Assembly: GCF_015350975.1 (NCBI RefSeq) | Contig: NZ_JADKRX010000004.1 | Span: 349,467-413,466, forward strand | DNA from: Curtobacterium sp. VKM Ac-1395 | GTDB taxonomy: Bacteria > Actinomycetota > Actinomycetes > Actinomycetales > Microbacteriaceae | Direction of reading: 5' to 3' | DNA length: 64,000 nucleotides | Shown: piece by piece, positions 42,072 through 50,413 of the stretch | How positions within the stretch are numbered: position 1 is the first letter of the stretch | How the letters are laid out: each line of letters starts with the position of its first letter | The notes under the pieces: model-generated | Database searches by the model: none | What the model was told of the DNA's origin: nothing | Seen by the model: only the letters and a program-made list of their open reading frames with translations | Position numbers and translations under genes: made by a program

Positions 42072-43244
42072 CTACGCACCCCAACCGGCCTGGACGCCAC
42101 CGACGCGGTCGGTCGCGATGGACTGCTGGTAGCCGGAGTCGAGGTAGGCGCGCATCGGGTTCGCCGGCAGGCCGCGCGACTCGCGCCAGGCCGCCAGGTC
42201 CTTCCGGACGTCGGTCTGGAACGCGTCCATGAAGACCTCGTTCGCACCGAGCACGTCGTGGGCCTCCTGGGCCGCGGTCAGGGCCACGCGGTCCAGGAGC
42301 AGCGCGCGTGCCGTCATCTCCTGCACGTTCAGCACCGACCGGATCTGGCCGGGGATCTTGTCCTCGACGTTGTGGCACTGGTCGAGCATGAACGCGACGT
42401 CGGCGTTGTCGTACCCGCCGCCACGGATGACCTCGACCAGGATGCGGAAGAGCTGGAACGGGTCGGCGGCGCCCACGATCAGGTCGTCGTCGGCGTAGAA
42501 GCGCGAGTTGAAGTCGAAGCTCCCGAGCTTCCCGAGGCGCAGCAGCTGCATGACGATGAACTCGATGTTCGTGCCGGGGGCGTGGTGCCCGGTGTCGAGG
42601 CAGACCATCGCCTTCGGGCCGAGGGCGCTCGTCTGCACGTAGCTGGTGCCCCAGTCCGGCACGTCCGTGTGGTAGAACGCCGGCTCGAAGAACTTGTACT
42701 CGAGCACCAGGCGCTGGTCGTCGCCGAGCCGGTCGTAGATCGTGCTGAGCGACTCGTGCAGGCGGTCCTGGCGTTCGCGCATGTCGGCCTGGCCGGGGTA
42801 GTTCGACCCCTCCGCGAGCCAGATCTTCAGGTCGCGGCTGCCGGTGGCGTCCATCACGTCGATGCAGCGCAGGTGGTGGTCGATGGCCTTCTGCCGGACG
42901 ACGGCGTCCGTGTGGGTCAGCGCGCCGAACTTGTAGTCGTCGTCCTGGAACGTGTTCGAGTTGATCGTCCCGAGCCGCACGCCGTGCTCCTCGGCGTGAC
43001 GGCGCAGGTCGGCGAAGTCGTCGACGAGGTCCCACGGGATGTGCAGCGCGACCGTCGGGGCGAGCCCGGTGTACCGGTGCACCTGGGCGGCGTCGGCGAT
43101 CTTCTCGTACGGGTCCCGCGGGGTGCCCGGCGTGGTGAACACCTTGAAGCGGGTGCCGGAGTTGCCGAAGGCCCATGACGGCAGTTCGATCTGCTGGCGT
43201 GTCAGTTGGTCGGCGATGCCGGCGAAGCTCGGGGTGGATGTCAT
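42072..43244 (-). CDS. rhaI: L-rhamnose isomerase (RhaI type)
   Basis: Converts L-rhamnose to L-rhamnulose. 390 residues of the Pseudomonas stutzeri-type xylose-isomerase-like family rather than the E. coli RhaA type. Metal-site blocks are visible: LEYKFFEPAFYHTDVPDWG, CLDTGHHAPGTNIEF and SFDFNSRFYADDDL. ATG 43244 is chosen. It lies 49 bp after the rhamnosidase gene, in the order hydrolase, isomerase, aldolase, kinase, oxidase, which mirrors the pathway except that kinase follows aldolase. Confidence 0.94.
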   Translation of the reverse strand: MTSTPSFAGIADQLTRQQIELPSWAFGNSGTRFKVFTTPGTPRDPYEKIADAAQVHRYTGLAPTVALHIPWDLVDDFADLRRHAEEHGVRLGTINSNTFQDDDYKFGALTHTDAVVRQKAIDHHLRCIDVMDATGSRDLKIWLAEGSNYPGQADMRERQDRLHESLSTIYDRLGDDQRLVLEYKFFEPAFYHTDVPDWGTSYVQTSALGPKAMVCLDTGHHAPGTNIEFIVMQLLRLGKLGSFDFNSRFYADDDLIVGAADPFQLFRILVEVIRGGGYDNADVAFMLDQCHNVEDKIPGQIRSVLNVQEMTARALLLDRVALTAAQEAHDVLGANEVFMDAFQTDVRKDLAAWRESRGLPANPMRAYLDSGYQQSIATDRVGGVQAGWGA

Positions 43245-43293
43245 CGTGTCACTTCCTCGTGTGCGAGTGGTTCGTGCTGCTGCGGCCGGGACA

Positions 43294-45591
43294 TCAGGGC
43301 ACCGGGACCGCCGCCGGCGCCCGCAGCTCGTGCGTGCCGCCGGTCAGGCGCTGCTCCTCGAGCCCGGGCAGACGCACCACCGCGGTGACGCCCTCCGGCA
43401 CGGTCACCCGCACCAGGAGTGCCTCGTCGTCCAGCTCCCACCGCACGGCGACGTGCCCGTGCACGGTGTCGAGCGTCGTCTCCGCCCACGTCAGCCCACC
43501 ACCGGGCTGCGGCGCGACGAGCACCGTCTCGTACCCGGGCGTCAGCGGCGCGAGGCCACCGACCACCCGGTGCATCCAGTCCGCCACGGCACCGAGTGCG
43601 TAGTGGTTGAACGAGGTCATCTCGCCCGGGTTGATCGTGCCGTCGGGCAGCATCGAGTCCCAGCGCTCCCACACCGTCGTCGCGCCCATCGTCACCGGGT
43701 AGAGCCACGACGGGCACTCCGTCTGCAGCAGCAGCCGGTACGCGTCGTCGAGGTGCCCGGTCTGCGTCAGCGCGTCCGTGATGAAGGGCGTCCCCGCGAA
43801 GCCCGTCGAGATCCGGTACCCGGACTCGGCCGCCAGCTCGGCGAGCCGGTCGCCCGCCGCACGGGTGTCCTCGTCCGAGAGGATCCCGAACACGATCGCC
43901 AGCGCGTAGACCGTGGTGCAGTCCGACCTGATCCGGCCGTCCGTCACGTAGTGCTCCCGGAACGCGGCCTGGAGGCTCGCAGCCATCTCCCGGGCCTCGT
44001 TCGCCTCCGCCTCGCGGCCGGGGAGCAGGGCGCCCGCCTCCGCGACGAGGGTCGCCGACCGGAACGCGCAGACCGTCGCGACGACGCCGGGGTCGGCCTT
44101 CGCCTTCGCGGCGTCCTCCGGCGGGGCGTCGGGGTCGAGCCAGTCACCGAACTGGAAGACCGTGTCCCAGAGCCCCTGCGGCGAGAGGTGGTCGCGGATC
44201 CGGCGGAGGTGCGCGGTCATCGAGTCGAACTGCTCCTCGAGCACCGCGGTGTCGCCGTACGCCTGGTACAGCGTCCACGGCACCCAGACCCCGGCGTCCG
44301 ACCAGATCGCGGTGGCGTCCGGGACGCCGAAGTCCTCGGCGGGGGAGTACTTGAGCACGTCCGGCACGACGAACGGGATGACCCCGTCGGCGTGCTGCTG
44401 CTCGAGCCACACGTCCCGCAGCCAGTCGCCGAGGAACGCCCGGGTGTCGAACAGGTACGACGCCGTCGGGGCGAACGCGGCGATGTCGCCCGTCCACCCG
44501 AGTCGCTCGTCGCGCTGCGGGCAGTCCGTCGGGACGCTGAGGAAGTTGCCCTGCATGCCCCGCACGACGTTCTCGTGGAAGGTGTTGAGCAGGTCGTGGC
44601 TCGACGTGAACGTGCCGGTGCGGGTCAGGTCGCTGCCGACCTGCACGGCGGTGACGGCCGTGCGGAGGTCGTCGAGCGAGCCCGGCCACCCGTCGACCTC
44701 GGCGTACCGGAACCCGTGGAAGGTGAAGCGGGGCTCGAACACGTCGGGGGCCTCGGCGCCGCTGCCGCTCAGGGTGACGTGGTCCGTCGCCTTCGCCGTG
44801 CGCAGGGGGCGGGTGCCGAGCTCGTCGTGCTCGAGCACCTCGGCGTGCCGGAGCGTCAGGACCGTGCCGGCGGGGCCCGATGCCGTGACCCGGACCCAGC
44901 CGACCAGGTTCACGCCGAAGTCGACGAGCGTGGCGCCGGACGGGCTCGTCCAGACGTCGACCGGGGCGATCTCCGCGAGGGGCCGGACGGGCGGCACGGT
45001 GTCGGCGACGAGCTCACGGTCGCCGATCGACACGGTGTGGACGCTGGCCGCGTGCTCGAGCTGCCCCGGGTGCTTCCACGTGGTGTCGTCGACCCGGGCG
45101 TCGACGTCCTGGCCGTCGTAGAGCTGGTCGTCCGTGATCGGGCTCGGCAGCGCCTGCCAGTCGGTGTCCGTCGCGATGGTCTGCTCGTGGCCGTCAGCGA
45201 AGGTGACGTGCAGTTCGGCGAAGCCGGCGCGCTCGTCCGTGTACCAGCCGCCACCACCACCCCAGGCGAGCCGACCGGCTGCCCAGCCGCGACCGAGGAC
45301 CAGGGCGAGCACGGTGGCGCTGCCCCGTGTCGTGGTCAGGTGCTCGGTGACGTCGTGCGAGACGACGCGGATGCGCCACTCGTAGCTCGTCCACCCGGGT
45401 TCGAGCAGGTGGTCCGAGACGCGGGTGCCGCCGAGCCAGGCCTCGACGACGCCGAGGGCGCTGACGTCGAGGGTCGCCGCGGTCACGGCGCCGTGGCCCG
45501 CGTCGAGGGTGAACTCCCGACGAAGGATCGGCGCGCTGCCGAAGGCGGCGTCGTCGTCGGCCGCGATGAAGGGTGCGGTCCAGGTGGTCAT
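43294..45591 (-). CDS. GH78 alpha-L-rhamnosidase
   Basis: 765-residue hydrolase that releases L-rhamnose from plant glycosides or pectin fragments. The N-terminal beta-sandwich carries RREFTLDAG and GGTRVSDHLLEPGWTSYEWR; the (alpha/alpha)6 barrel carries PTDCPQRDERLGWTGD, which holds the acidic residues of the catalytic acid site, ATAIWSDAGVWVPW, and GATTVWERWDSMLPDG with the conserved Glu taken as catalytic base. No signal peptide, so it works in the cytoplasm on imported rhamnosides. ATG 45591 has GGAAGGA upstream. It is separated by 128 bp from the permease gene before it; nothing recognisable lies in that gap. Confidence 0.94.
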   Translation of the reverse strand: MTTWTAPFIAADDDAAFGSAPILRREFTLDAGHGAVTAATLDVSALGVVEAWLGGTRVSDHLLEPGWTSYEWRIRVVSHDVTEHLTTTRGSATVLALVLGRGWAAGRLAWGGGGGWYTDERAGFAELHVTFADGHEQTIATDTDWQALPSPITDDQLYDGQDVDARVDDTTWKHPGQLEHAASVHTVSIGDRELVADTVPPVRPLAEIAPVDVWTSPSGATLVDFGVNLVGWVRVTASGPAGTVLTLRHAEVLEHDELGTRPLRTAKATDHVTLSGSGAEAPDVFEPRFTFHGFRYAEVDGWPGSLDDLRTAVTAVQVGSDLTRTGTFTSSHDLLNTFHENVVRGMQGNFLSVPTDCPQRDERLGWTGDIAAFAPTASYLFDTRAFLGDWLRDVWLEQQHADGVIPFVVPDVLKYSPAEDFGVPDATAIWSDAGVWVPWTLYQAYGDTAVLEEQFDSMTAHLRRIRDHLSPQGLWDTVFQFGDWLDPDAPPEDAAKAKADPGVVATVCAFRSATLVAEAGALLPGREAEANEAREMAASLQAAFREHYVTDGRIRSDCTTVYALAIVFGILSDEDTRAAGDRLAELAAESGYRISTGFAGTPFITDALTQTGHLDDAYRLLLQTECPSWLYPVTMGATTVWERWDSMLPDGTINPGEMTSFNHYALGAVADWMHRVVGGLAPLTPGYETVLVAPQPGGGLTWAETTLDTVHGHVAVRWELDDEALLVRVTVPEGVTAVVRLPGLEEQRLTGGTHELRAPAAVPVP

Positions 45592-45719
45592 GGTGTCCTT
45601 CCGGCGGTCGTCGTCGTCGACGGCCGCGTCGTGGGGTCGGTGGGTCGGTGTGTCCGTGTGGCTGGCGGTGGTGGGCCGACCCGCGCGGGGCGGGGCGGTC
45701 CTCCTGGCCGGGGTGGGCG

Positions 45720-46598
45720 TCAGCCCTTGACGGCGCCGCTGGTCATGCCGGCGACGATCTGGCGTTGGAAGAAGACGTAGAGGACGAGCGGCGGGATCGT
45801 GATGAGCAGCACGTCGGTGAACAGCAGGTTCAACTGGCTGACGGACTGGCTCTGGAACGCGTAGAGCGTCTGCTGGACCGTGGCGTTCTCGGACCCGGGG
45901 AGGAAGTACAGCGGGTTCGCGAAGTCGTTGAACACGGCGACGGACTGCACGAGCACGACCGTGATGATGACCGGCTTGAGCAGCGGCAGGACGACCCCGA
46001 AGAACAGGCGGATCGGACCGGTGCCGTCGAGCACGGCGGCCTCGTCGAGCTCCTTCGGGATCGTCGCGACGAACGCCCGGAAGAGCAGGATGCAGAACGA
46101 CAGGCCGAACGTGGCCTCGATGAGGATCATGCCGCCCATCGTCTTGAACAGGTTGAGCCCCTGCAGCACCCAGATCGTCGGGACGATCGCGGGCGGGACG
46201 ATGAGCCCGGCGAGCACGAAGAAGTTGATCAGCCCGTTCCACCGGCCCGGACGACGCTGCAGCACGTAGCCGACCATGGCGGAGAAGACCACCATGATGA
46301 GCACGCTGCCGACGGTCAGCACGGCGCTGTTCACGAACGCCCGGACGATGCCGGACTCGCCGCTCTGGAACACCGCCCGCAGGTTCTGCCACAGCTGCCA
46401 GTCGGTCGGCAGGGTGAAGCCGAGCTGGTTCGCCTCGGCCGGGGACTTCGCCGCCTGCAGCAGCACGAAGACGAACGGCACCAGGAACACGACGAACGAC
46501 ACCACGATGGCGACGACGCCGATCACCCACCGACGGACGGTGCCGGGGTGGCGGCGGCGCGCTGGCGTGGCCGGGCGGGACGCGGTGACGGCGCTCAC
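45720..46598 (-). CDS. Sugar ABC transporter permease, MalG type (CUT1)
   Basis: 292-residue inner-membrane permease with six helices. The first is VIGVVAIVVSFVVFLVPFVFVLL; the EAA loop reads DEAAVLDGTGPIRLFFGVVLPLLKP. The end GAVKG is usual for MalG-like proteins. GTG 46598 overlaps the stop of the MalF-type gene (GTGA). It forms the channel with that partner for oligosaccharides, here probably rhamnosides. No ATPase gene is present in the operon, so a shared MsiK-type ATPase elsewhere is expected. Confidence 0.93.
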   Translation of the reverse strand: MSAVTASRPATPARRRHPGTVRRWVIGVVAIVVSFVVFLVPFVFVLLQAAKSPAEANQLGFTLPTDWQLWQNLRAVFQSGESGIVRAFVNSAVLTVGSVLIMVVFSAMVGYVLQRRPGRWNGLINFFVLAGLIVPPAIVPTIWVLQGLNLFKTMGGMILIEATFGLSFCILLFRAFVATIPKELDEAAVLDGTGPIRLFFGVVLPLLKPVIITVVLVQSVAVFNDFANPLYFLPGSENATVQQTLYAFQSQSVSQLNLLFTDVLLITIPPLVLYVFFQRQIVAGMTSGAVKG

Positions 46599-47524
46599 AG
46601 TTCCGGCTCCTTGCGGTTCAGCAGCCACGAGACCGGCACCATGATCGCGGTGACGACGACGAAGAGCACGACGTTGCCGGCGGTCGACAGGCCGTAGAAG
46701 CCCGCCTGGTACTGCTTGTAGATCACACTCGCGATCACGTCGCTCGTGAAGCCGGGGCCGCCGCCGGTCATCGCCCAGATGAGGTCGAAGGACCGCAGGC
46801 CGCCGATGAGCGACAGGATGATGACGGTGCCCATCGCCGGCCGGGACAACGGCAGGGTGATGTTCCTGAAGATGGTCCACGCGCTCGCACCGTCGACGCG
46901 CGCGGCCTCGAAGTACTCCTGCGGGATCGCGACGATGCCCGCGATGAAGATGAGCGTCGCGATGCCGACGCCCTTCCACACGTCGACCGCGGCGACGCTC
47001 CAGAGGGCGAGGGCCGGGTCGGTCAGCCACCCGGGCGTGGGGAGGCCGACCGAACCGAGGATCCCGTTGACGATCCCGTGGAAGGGGTCGAGCAGGGCCT
47101 TGAACGTGATGCCGATGCCGATCGTCGACACGAGCACCGGGAAGAAGACGACCGCCCGGAGGTAGCCGCGCCCGAGCACCGGGGACGTGAGGAGCAGGGC
47201 GAGGGCGAGTCCGAGGACCACCTTCGCCGCGCTCGTCACGAAGCCGTACTCGAACGTGTGCACGAACCCGGAGACGAGCTGCGGGTCCTGGAAGAACCGG
47301 ACGAAGTTGTCGAAGCCGATGAAGGTCTGGTCGAACAGCGTCCAGCGCGTCAGGGCGAACCAGAAACCGGCGAACGTCGGGACCGCGAAGAACACGACGT
47401 ACAGCGCGATCGCGGGGATGAAGAACCACGCGGGGTAGAACGAGCGCATCCTGCTGCGGGCCGGACCCGGTCCTGCCTTCGTCGTCTGCGGCGGGGCCAC
47501 CGCCGTCGTGAGCGTCGCGGTCAC
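46595..47524 (-). CDS. Sugar ABC transporter permease, MalF type (CUT1)
   Basis: 309-residue permease with six helices. It begins with a basic cytoplasmic stretch, then FYPAWFFIPAIALYVVFFAVP; the EAA loop reads EAARVDGASAWTIFRNITLPLSRP. GTG 47524 lies 4 bp after the SBP stop, with GAGG upstream. The open frame runs on to 47779 but that part is antisense-like and overlaps the SBP gene. Partner of the MalG-type permease; substrate inferred as rhamnosides from the operon. Confidence 0.93.
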   Translation of the reverse strand: MTATLTTAVAPPQTTKAGPGPARSRMRSFYPAWFFIPAIALYVVFFAVPTFAGFWFALTRWTLFDQTFIGFDNFVRFFQDPQLVSGFVHTFEYGFVTSAAKVVLGLALALLLTSPVLGRGYLRAVVFFPVLVSTIGIGITFKALLDPFHGIVNGILGSVGLPTPGWLTDPALALWSVAAVDVWKGVGIATLIFIAGIVAIPQEYFEAARVDGASAWTIFRNITLPLSRPAMGTVIILSLIGGLRSFDLIWAMTGGGPGFTSDVIASVIYKQYQAGFYGLSTAGNVVLFVVVTAIMVPVSWLLNRKEPEL

Positions 47525-47528
47525 GTCC

Positions 47529-48851
47529 TCACCAGCCCTTGATGCCGAGCTGCTGGGCCTGCTGCACGACGTCCTGGTCGTACTGCTTCGCGCCGACGGC
47601 CGCGGTCGAGATGCCGGAACCGACCTGCACGCAGATCTTCTCGAGGTTCGGGCCCTTGATGGGGGAGAGGAACTCGAGGGCCGGCGTGGCCTTGCTGTCG
47701 TCGATGTACTGCTGGAGGTCACCGAGCATCGGCGGCACGTCGTCCGGCAGGGTGCACGTCGAGATGACGTACGGGCCACCGGGCGTCCCGGTGTCGTTCT
47801 GGATCGCGCAGCCCTTCGACGAGTTGACGAAGGCGATGAACTTCTTCGCCGCCGCCAGCTTGTCGCCCTCGGTCGTCTTCGGGATGTACAGGCCGTTCGG
47901 CTCCCAGATCGTCAGGGTGGTGTCGTCGGCGTCCTCGGCCGGCAGGGCGAAGGCGCCGATGTCGTCGACTGCGTCAGGGCTGTCCTGCTGCAGCGTCGAG
48001 ATCGCGTTCGTCAGCATCGGGTACTGCGCCCCGGTGCCGTCGGCGAGCATCTTCAGGCCGTTCGCCTGGGTGGCCGAGGCGAAGTCCTGGTTCAGCAGGC
48101 CCTTGTCCTTGACCTCGGCGAGGTGGTCGAAGCCCGCCAAGGCCGGGTCCTTCGCGTAGGACTCCTTGTTGGCGGTGTACTTCGACGCCCAGTTGGCCTG
48201 CTGCGCCGTGATGTTGGCGAAGTCGCCGAGCACGAACAGCTGGCTGGTCCAGGTGTCGCCGTAGGTCTGGATGACCGGGGTGACCGTGCCGGCGTCCTTG
48301 ATCGCCTCGCTGTTGCTGATGAACTCGTCCCACGTGGTGGGGACCTTCAGCCCGAGGTCGGCGTAGACCTTCTTGTTGTACATGACCGCGCCGCCGAAGC
48401 TGGTGCCGATCGGGGCGCCGTACACGCCCTTGTCCGTGCTGACGACCTTCGTGAACTGCTCGTCGACGTCCTTCGTCCAGCTCTGGTCGGACAGGTCCAC
48501 GAGGGTGTTGTCCGGGTTGAGCGCCTGCATCAGCGACCCGGAGTTGTAGTTGAAGACGTCGGCCATCTCGCCCGTCGACAGCTGGGTCTTCACGAGGTTG
48601 TCGCCCTCGGTGCCCTGCGGTCGGGTGTCGAACTTGACGGTGACGCCCGGGTTCGCCTTCTCGAACGCGGCGATGAGCGGCTTCGCGGTGGCGGCGGTCG
48701 CCGGGGAGTTGTCCGCCTGGTAGGTGATCTCGACGTCGCCGCCGCCGCCGGTGTCGGCCGAGCCGCCGGACGAACAGCCGGCGAGACCGCCGATGAGGAC
48801 CGTGGCGCCGCCGATGGCGAGCAGCCGGGTGGTCAGGGAACGAGCTGACAT
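47529..48851 (-). CDS. Extracellular solute-binding lipoprotein of the rhamnoside importer
   Basis: 440-residue SBP family 1 lipoprotein, first gene of the rhamnose operon. Signal peptide MSARSLTTRLLAIGG..., lipobox LAGC (Cys near residue 27), a Gly-rich linker, then VEITYQADNSPATAATAKPLIAAFEKANPGVTV, the usual start of CUT1 binding domains. ATG 48851 has an excellent GAGGAGGTAAGG ribosome site, the strongest in the window, fitting a highly expressed binding protein. The promoter at 48958-48986 is bracketed by two LacI-type operators. Confidence 0.93.
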   Translation of the reverse strand: MSARSLTTRLLAIGGATVLIGGLAGCSSGGSADTGGGGDVEITYQADNSPATAATAKPLIAAFEKANPGVTVKFDTRPQGTEGDNLVKTQLSTGEMADVFNYNSGSLMQALNPDNTLVDLSDQSWTKDVDEQFTKVVSTDKGVYGAPIGTSFGGAVMYNKKVYADLGLKVPTTWDEFISNSEAIKDAGTVTPVIQTYGDTWTSQLFVLGDFANITAQQANWASKYTANKESYAKDPALAGFDHLAEVKDKGLLNQDFASATQANGLKMLADGTGAQYPMLTNAISTLQQDSPDAVDDIGAFALPAEDADDTTLTIWEPNGLYIPKTTEGDKLAAAKKFIAFVNSSKGCAIQNDTGTPGGPYVISTCTLPDDVPPMLGDLQQYIDDSKATPALEFLSPIKGPNLEKICVQVGSGISTAAVGAKQYDQDVVQQAQQLGIKGW

Positions 48852-48938
48852 CCTTACCTCCTCGTAAGGGCCCGGATGGTGGGACACCCGGGTGGAACGG
48901 ACCCGACACCGCATCGTCGCGGTGCCTGGCTGGTGCTG

Positions 48939-48952
48939 TTAGAACGTTTCAA
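48939..48952. promoter_or_regulatory. LacI-type operator 1, rhamnose operon
   Basis: TTAGAACGTTTCAA, CG-centred imperfect palindrome placed just downstream of the -10 box. In its extended form (CCGATTGAAACG on the minus strand) it matches operator 2 (CCGATTGACACG) at 11 of 12 bases. Confidence 0.6.
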
Positions 48953-48957
48953 TCGGA

Positions 48958-48986
48958 ATGGAACCACGAGGATTGAAGCGTGTCAA
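48958..48986 (-). promoter_or_regulatory. Promoter of the rhamnose operon
   Basis: Minus-strand TTGACA (48986-48981), 17-base spacer, TTCCAT (48963-48958). The -35 is embedded in operator 2. Confidence 0.55.
48973..48986. promoter_or_regulatory. LacI-type operator 2, rhamnose operon
   Basis: TTGAAGCGTGTCAA, imperfect palindrome covering the -35 hexamer, with its centre 34 bp from operator 1. A dimer on each site would enclose the whole core promoter. Confidence 0.55.
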
Positions 48987-49122
48987 TCGGTCGAGGGAGA
49001 TCGGTGGTGGTGGTGGTGGTGTGGGTGTTGCGGCTGGTCGAACCACGCGTGGTGGGTCGGATCCCGCGTCGGAGGTCGGATCGTGCTGAGCGAGTCGTTC
49101 GTTCCCACCACCAACGCGCGGA

Positions 49123-49212
49123 ACCGCTTCCCATCGCGAGGGATGTGGGAAGGAACGCTCGGATCGGGCACGGCGCACCGCTTCCCATCGCGGGCGCCAT
49201 GGGAAGGAACGC
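49123..49212. repeat. Duplicated 36-bp hairpin unit downstream of lacI
   Basis: Units at 49123-49158 and 49177-49212 share ACCGCTTCCCATCGCG and GGGAAGGAACGC; each folds by TTCCCA/TGGGAA. The 54-bp period and position after the lacI stop suggest a doubled terminator or processing site. Confidence 0.65.
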
Positions 49213-49239
49213 GCACGGGACCCCGCCGGGAAGCCGCGG

Positions 49240-50340
49240 TCAGGGCTCCGTGCGCCGCAGGTCGCTCGGGGCGCAGGCCGCCGCCCGGGCAGCCGCCGCC
49301 GCAGCCGAGCGTCCGATGGTGCTCTCGCGGGGGACCAGCTCGCTGCCGATCACCACGGTCCGGTGCACGTGCGTGTCGGGTGCGTCGGTGAGCTCGGCGA
49401 GGAGCAGCTCCACGGCCGCTGCCCCCATCTCGGCCCCGTGCATCGTCACCGAGGTGAGCGGTACCGCACCACCCCAGGCGATCGAGTTGTGGTCGCACCC
49501 GGACACCGGGATGTCCTCGGGGACCCGGATGCCCGCGGCTCGGAGCTCCGTCACGACCGCCATGGCGAGCAGGTCGGTCACCCCGAGGACCCCGTCGGGC
49601 CGTTCGTCGGCGGGCATCCGCGCGATCCGGGCTCCGGCGTCGGTGCCGCCCGGCGGGTCGATGTCCCCGGCGTCGACGTCGACCAGGGCCACCCCGGGGT
49701 GGGCGGCGACGGCGCGGAGGACCCCGGCCCGACGCCGGTGCACCGGTTGCAGGTCGAGCCGGGCGCTGACGAACCCGATGCGTCGACACCCCTGGGCGAT
49801 GAGGTGCTCGGTGGCGATGAAGCCCGCCTGTTCGTTGTCCACGACGACCGAGCAGGCGTCGACCTCGGACGGCTCGTAGTTGACGTAGACGACGGGCCGG
49901 CCGTGGCGGCGGGTGAGTTCGACCTGGTCCCGGGACTCGGTCATCGTGGCGAGCAGGATCCCCGAGACGCGGGAGCTCTCGAGCGACGCGAGGTGGTCGC
50001 CCTGGGCGCGGAGGTCGTCCTCGCTGCTCGTGATGAGCAGGGTGCGGTCCTGCGCGCGGGCGGCGAGCTGGGCACCGCTGACCATGTCGCTGAACAGGGA
50101 GTTGCGGAGCGACATGACGACGAGGCCGATCGCGCGGCTGCTGCCGGCGACGAGGGCCCGGGCGTTGCGGTTCGGCGTGTACCCGAGCTCGGCGATCGCG
50201 GTCTGGACCCGCTCGGCGGTGGCTGGTCGGACGCGCTCCGGGTGGTTCAGCACGTTGGAGACCGTGGCGAGCGAGACCCCGGCTCGAGCGGCGACGTGGT
50301 GGACGCTCGGTGGCCCGTCACGACGCGGGGACTGGGCCAT
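49240..50340 (-). CDS. LacI-family transcriptional regulator (rhamnose operon candidate)
   Basis: 366 residues. Helix-turn-helix VHHVAARAGVSLATVSNVLN near residues 13-32, hinge NRNARALVAGSS, and a ligand domain with VSGCDHNSIAWGGAVPLTSV. The C-terminus is an Ala-rich extension (RSAAAAAARAAACAPS). ATG 50340. It lies directly upstream of the rhamnose operon in the same direction, so it is the nearest candidate for the two operators there. The LacI gene at 50414 is only 73 bp further upstream and is also a candidate. Confidence 0.9.
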   Translation of the reverse strand: MAQSPRRDGPPSVHHVAARAGVSLATVSNVLNHPERVRPATAERVQTAIAELGYTPNRNARALVAGSSRAIGLVVMSLRNSLFSDMVSGAQLAARAQDRTLLITSSEDDLRAQGDHLASLESSRVSGILLATMTESRDQVELTRRHGRPVVYVNYEPSEVDACSVVVDNEQAGFIATEHLIAQGCRRIGFVSARLDLQPVHRRRAGVLRAVAAHPGVALVDVDAGDIDPPGGTDAGARIARMPADERPDGVLGVTDLLAMAVVTELRAAGIRVPEDIPVSGCDHNSIAWGGAVPLTSVTMHGAEMGAAAVELLLAELTDAPDTHVHRTVVIGSELVPRESTIGRSAAAAAARAAACAPSDLRRTEP

Positions 50341-50413
50341 CCCACGATCGTAGACGGAGCGCGCAGCACAGACCGGCGGCTCGGGCGCAGGCCGGCGGCG
50401 CGGGTGCAGCCGG

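Larger units (their letters stand above)
48852..49239. other. 388-bp control region of the rhamnose operon
   Basis: No gene. From the operon side: a roughly 90-base leader, operator 1, promoter, operator 2, a run of GGT triplets (about 49002-49016), about 100 bp with nothing recognisable, then two copies of a 36-bp hairpin unit (49123 and 49177) next to the stop of the lacI gene at 49240. Confidence 0.7.

Noticed and set aside
43039..45780. 913-codon plus-strand open frame opposite the rhamnosidase gene
   Set aside because: Antisense shadow of GH78, strongly biased composition.
48996..49020. GGT-rich run as a G-quadruplex or small gene
   Set aside because: Short simple-sequence run; no start/stop with ribosome site and no run of GGG tracts.
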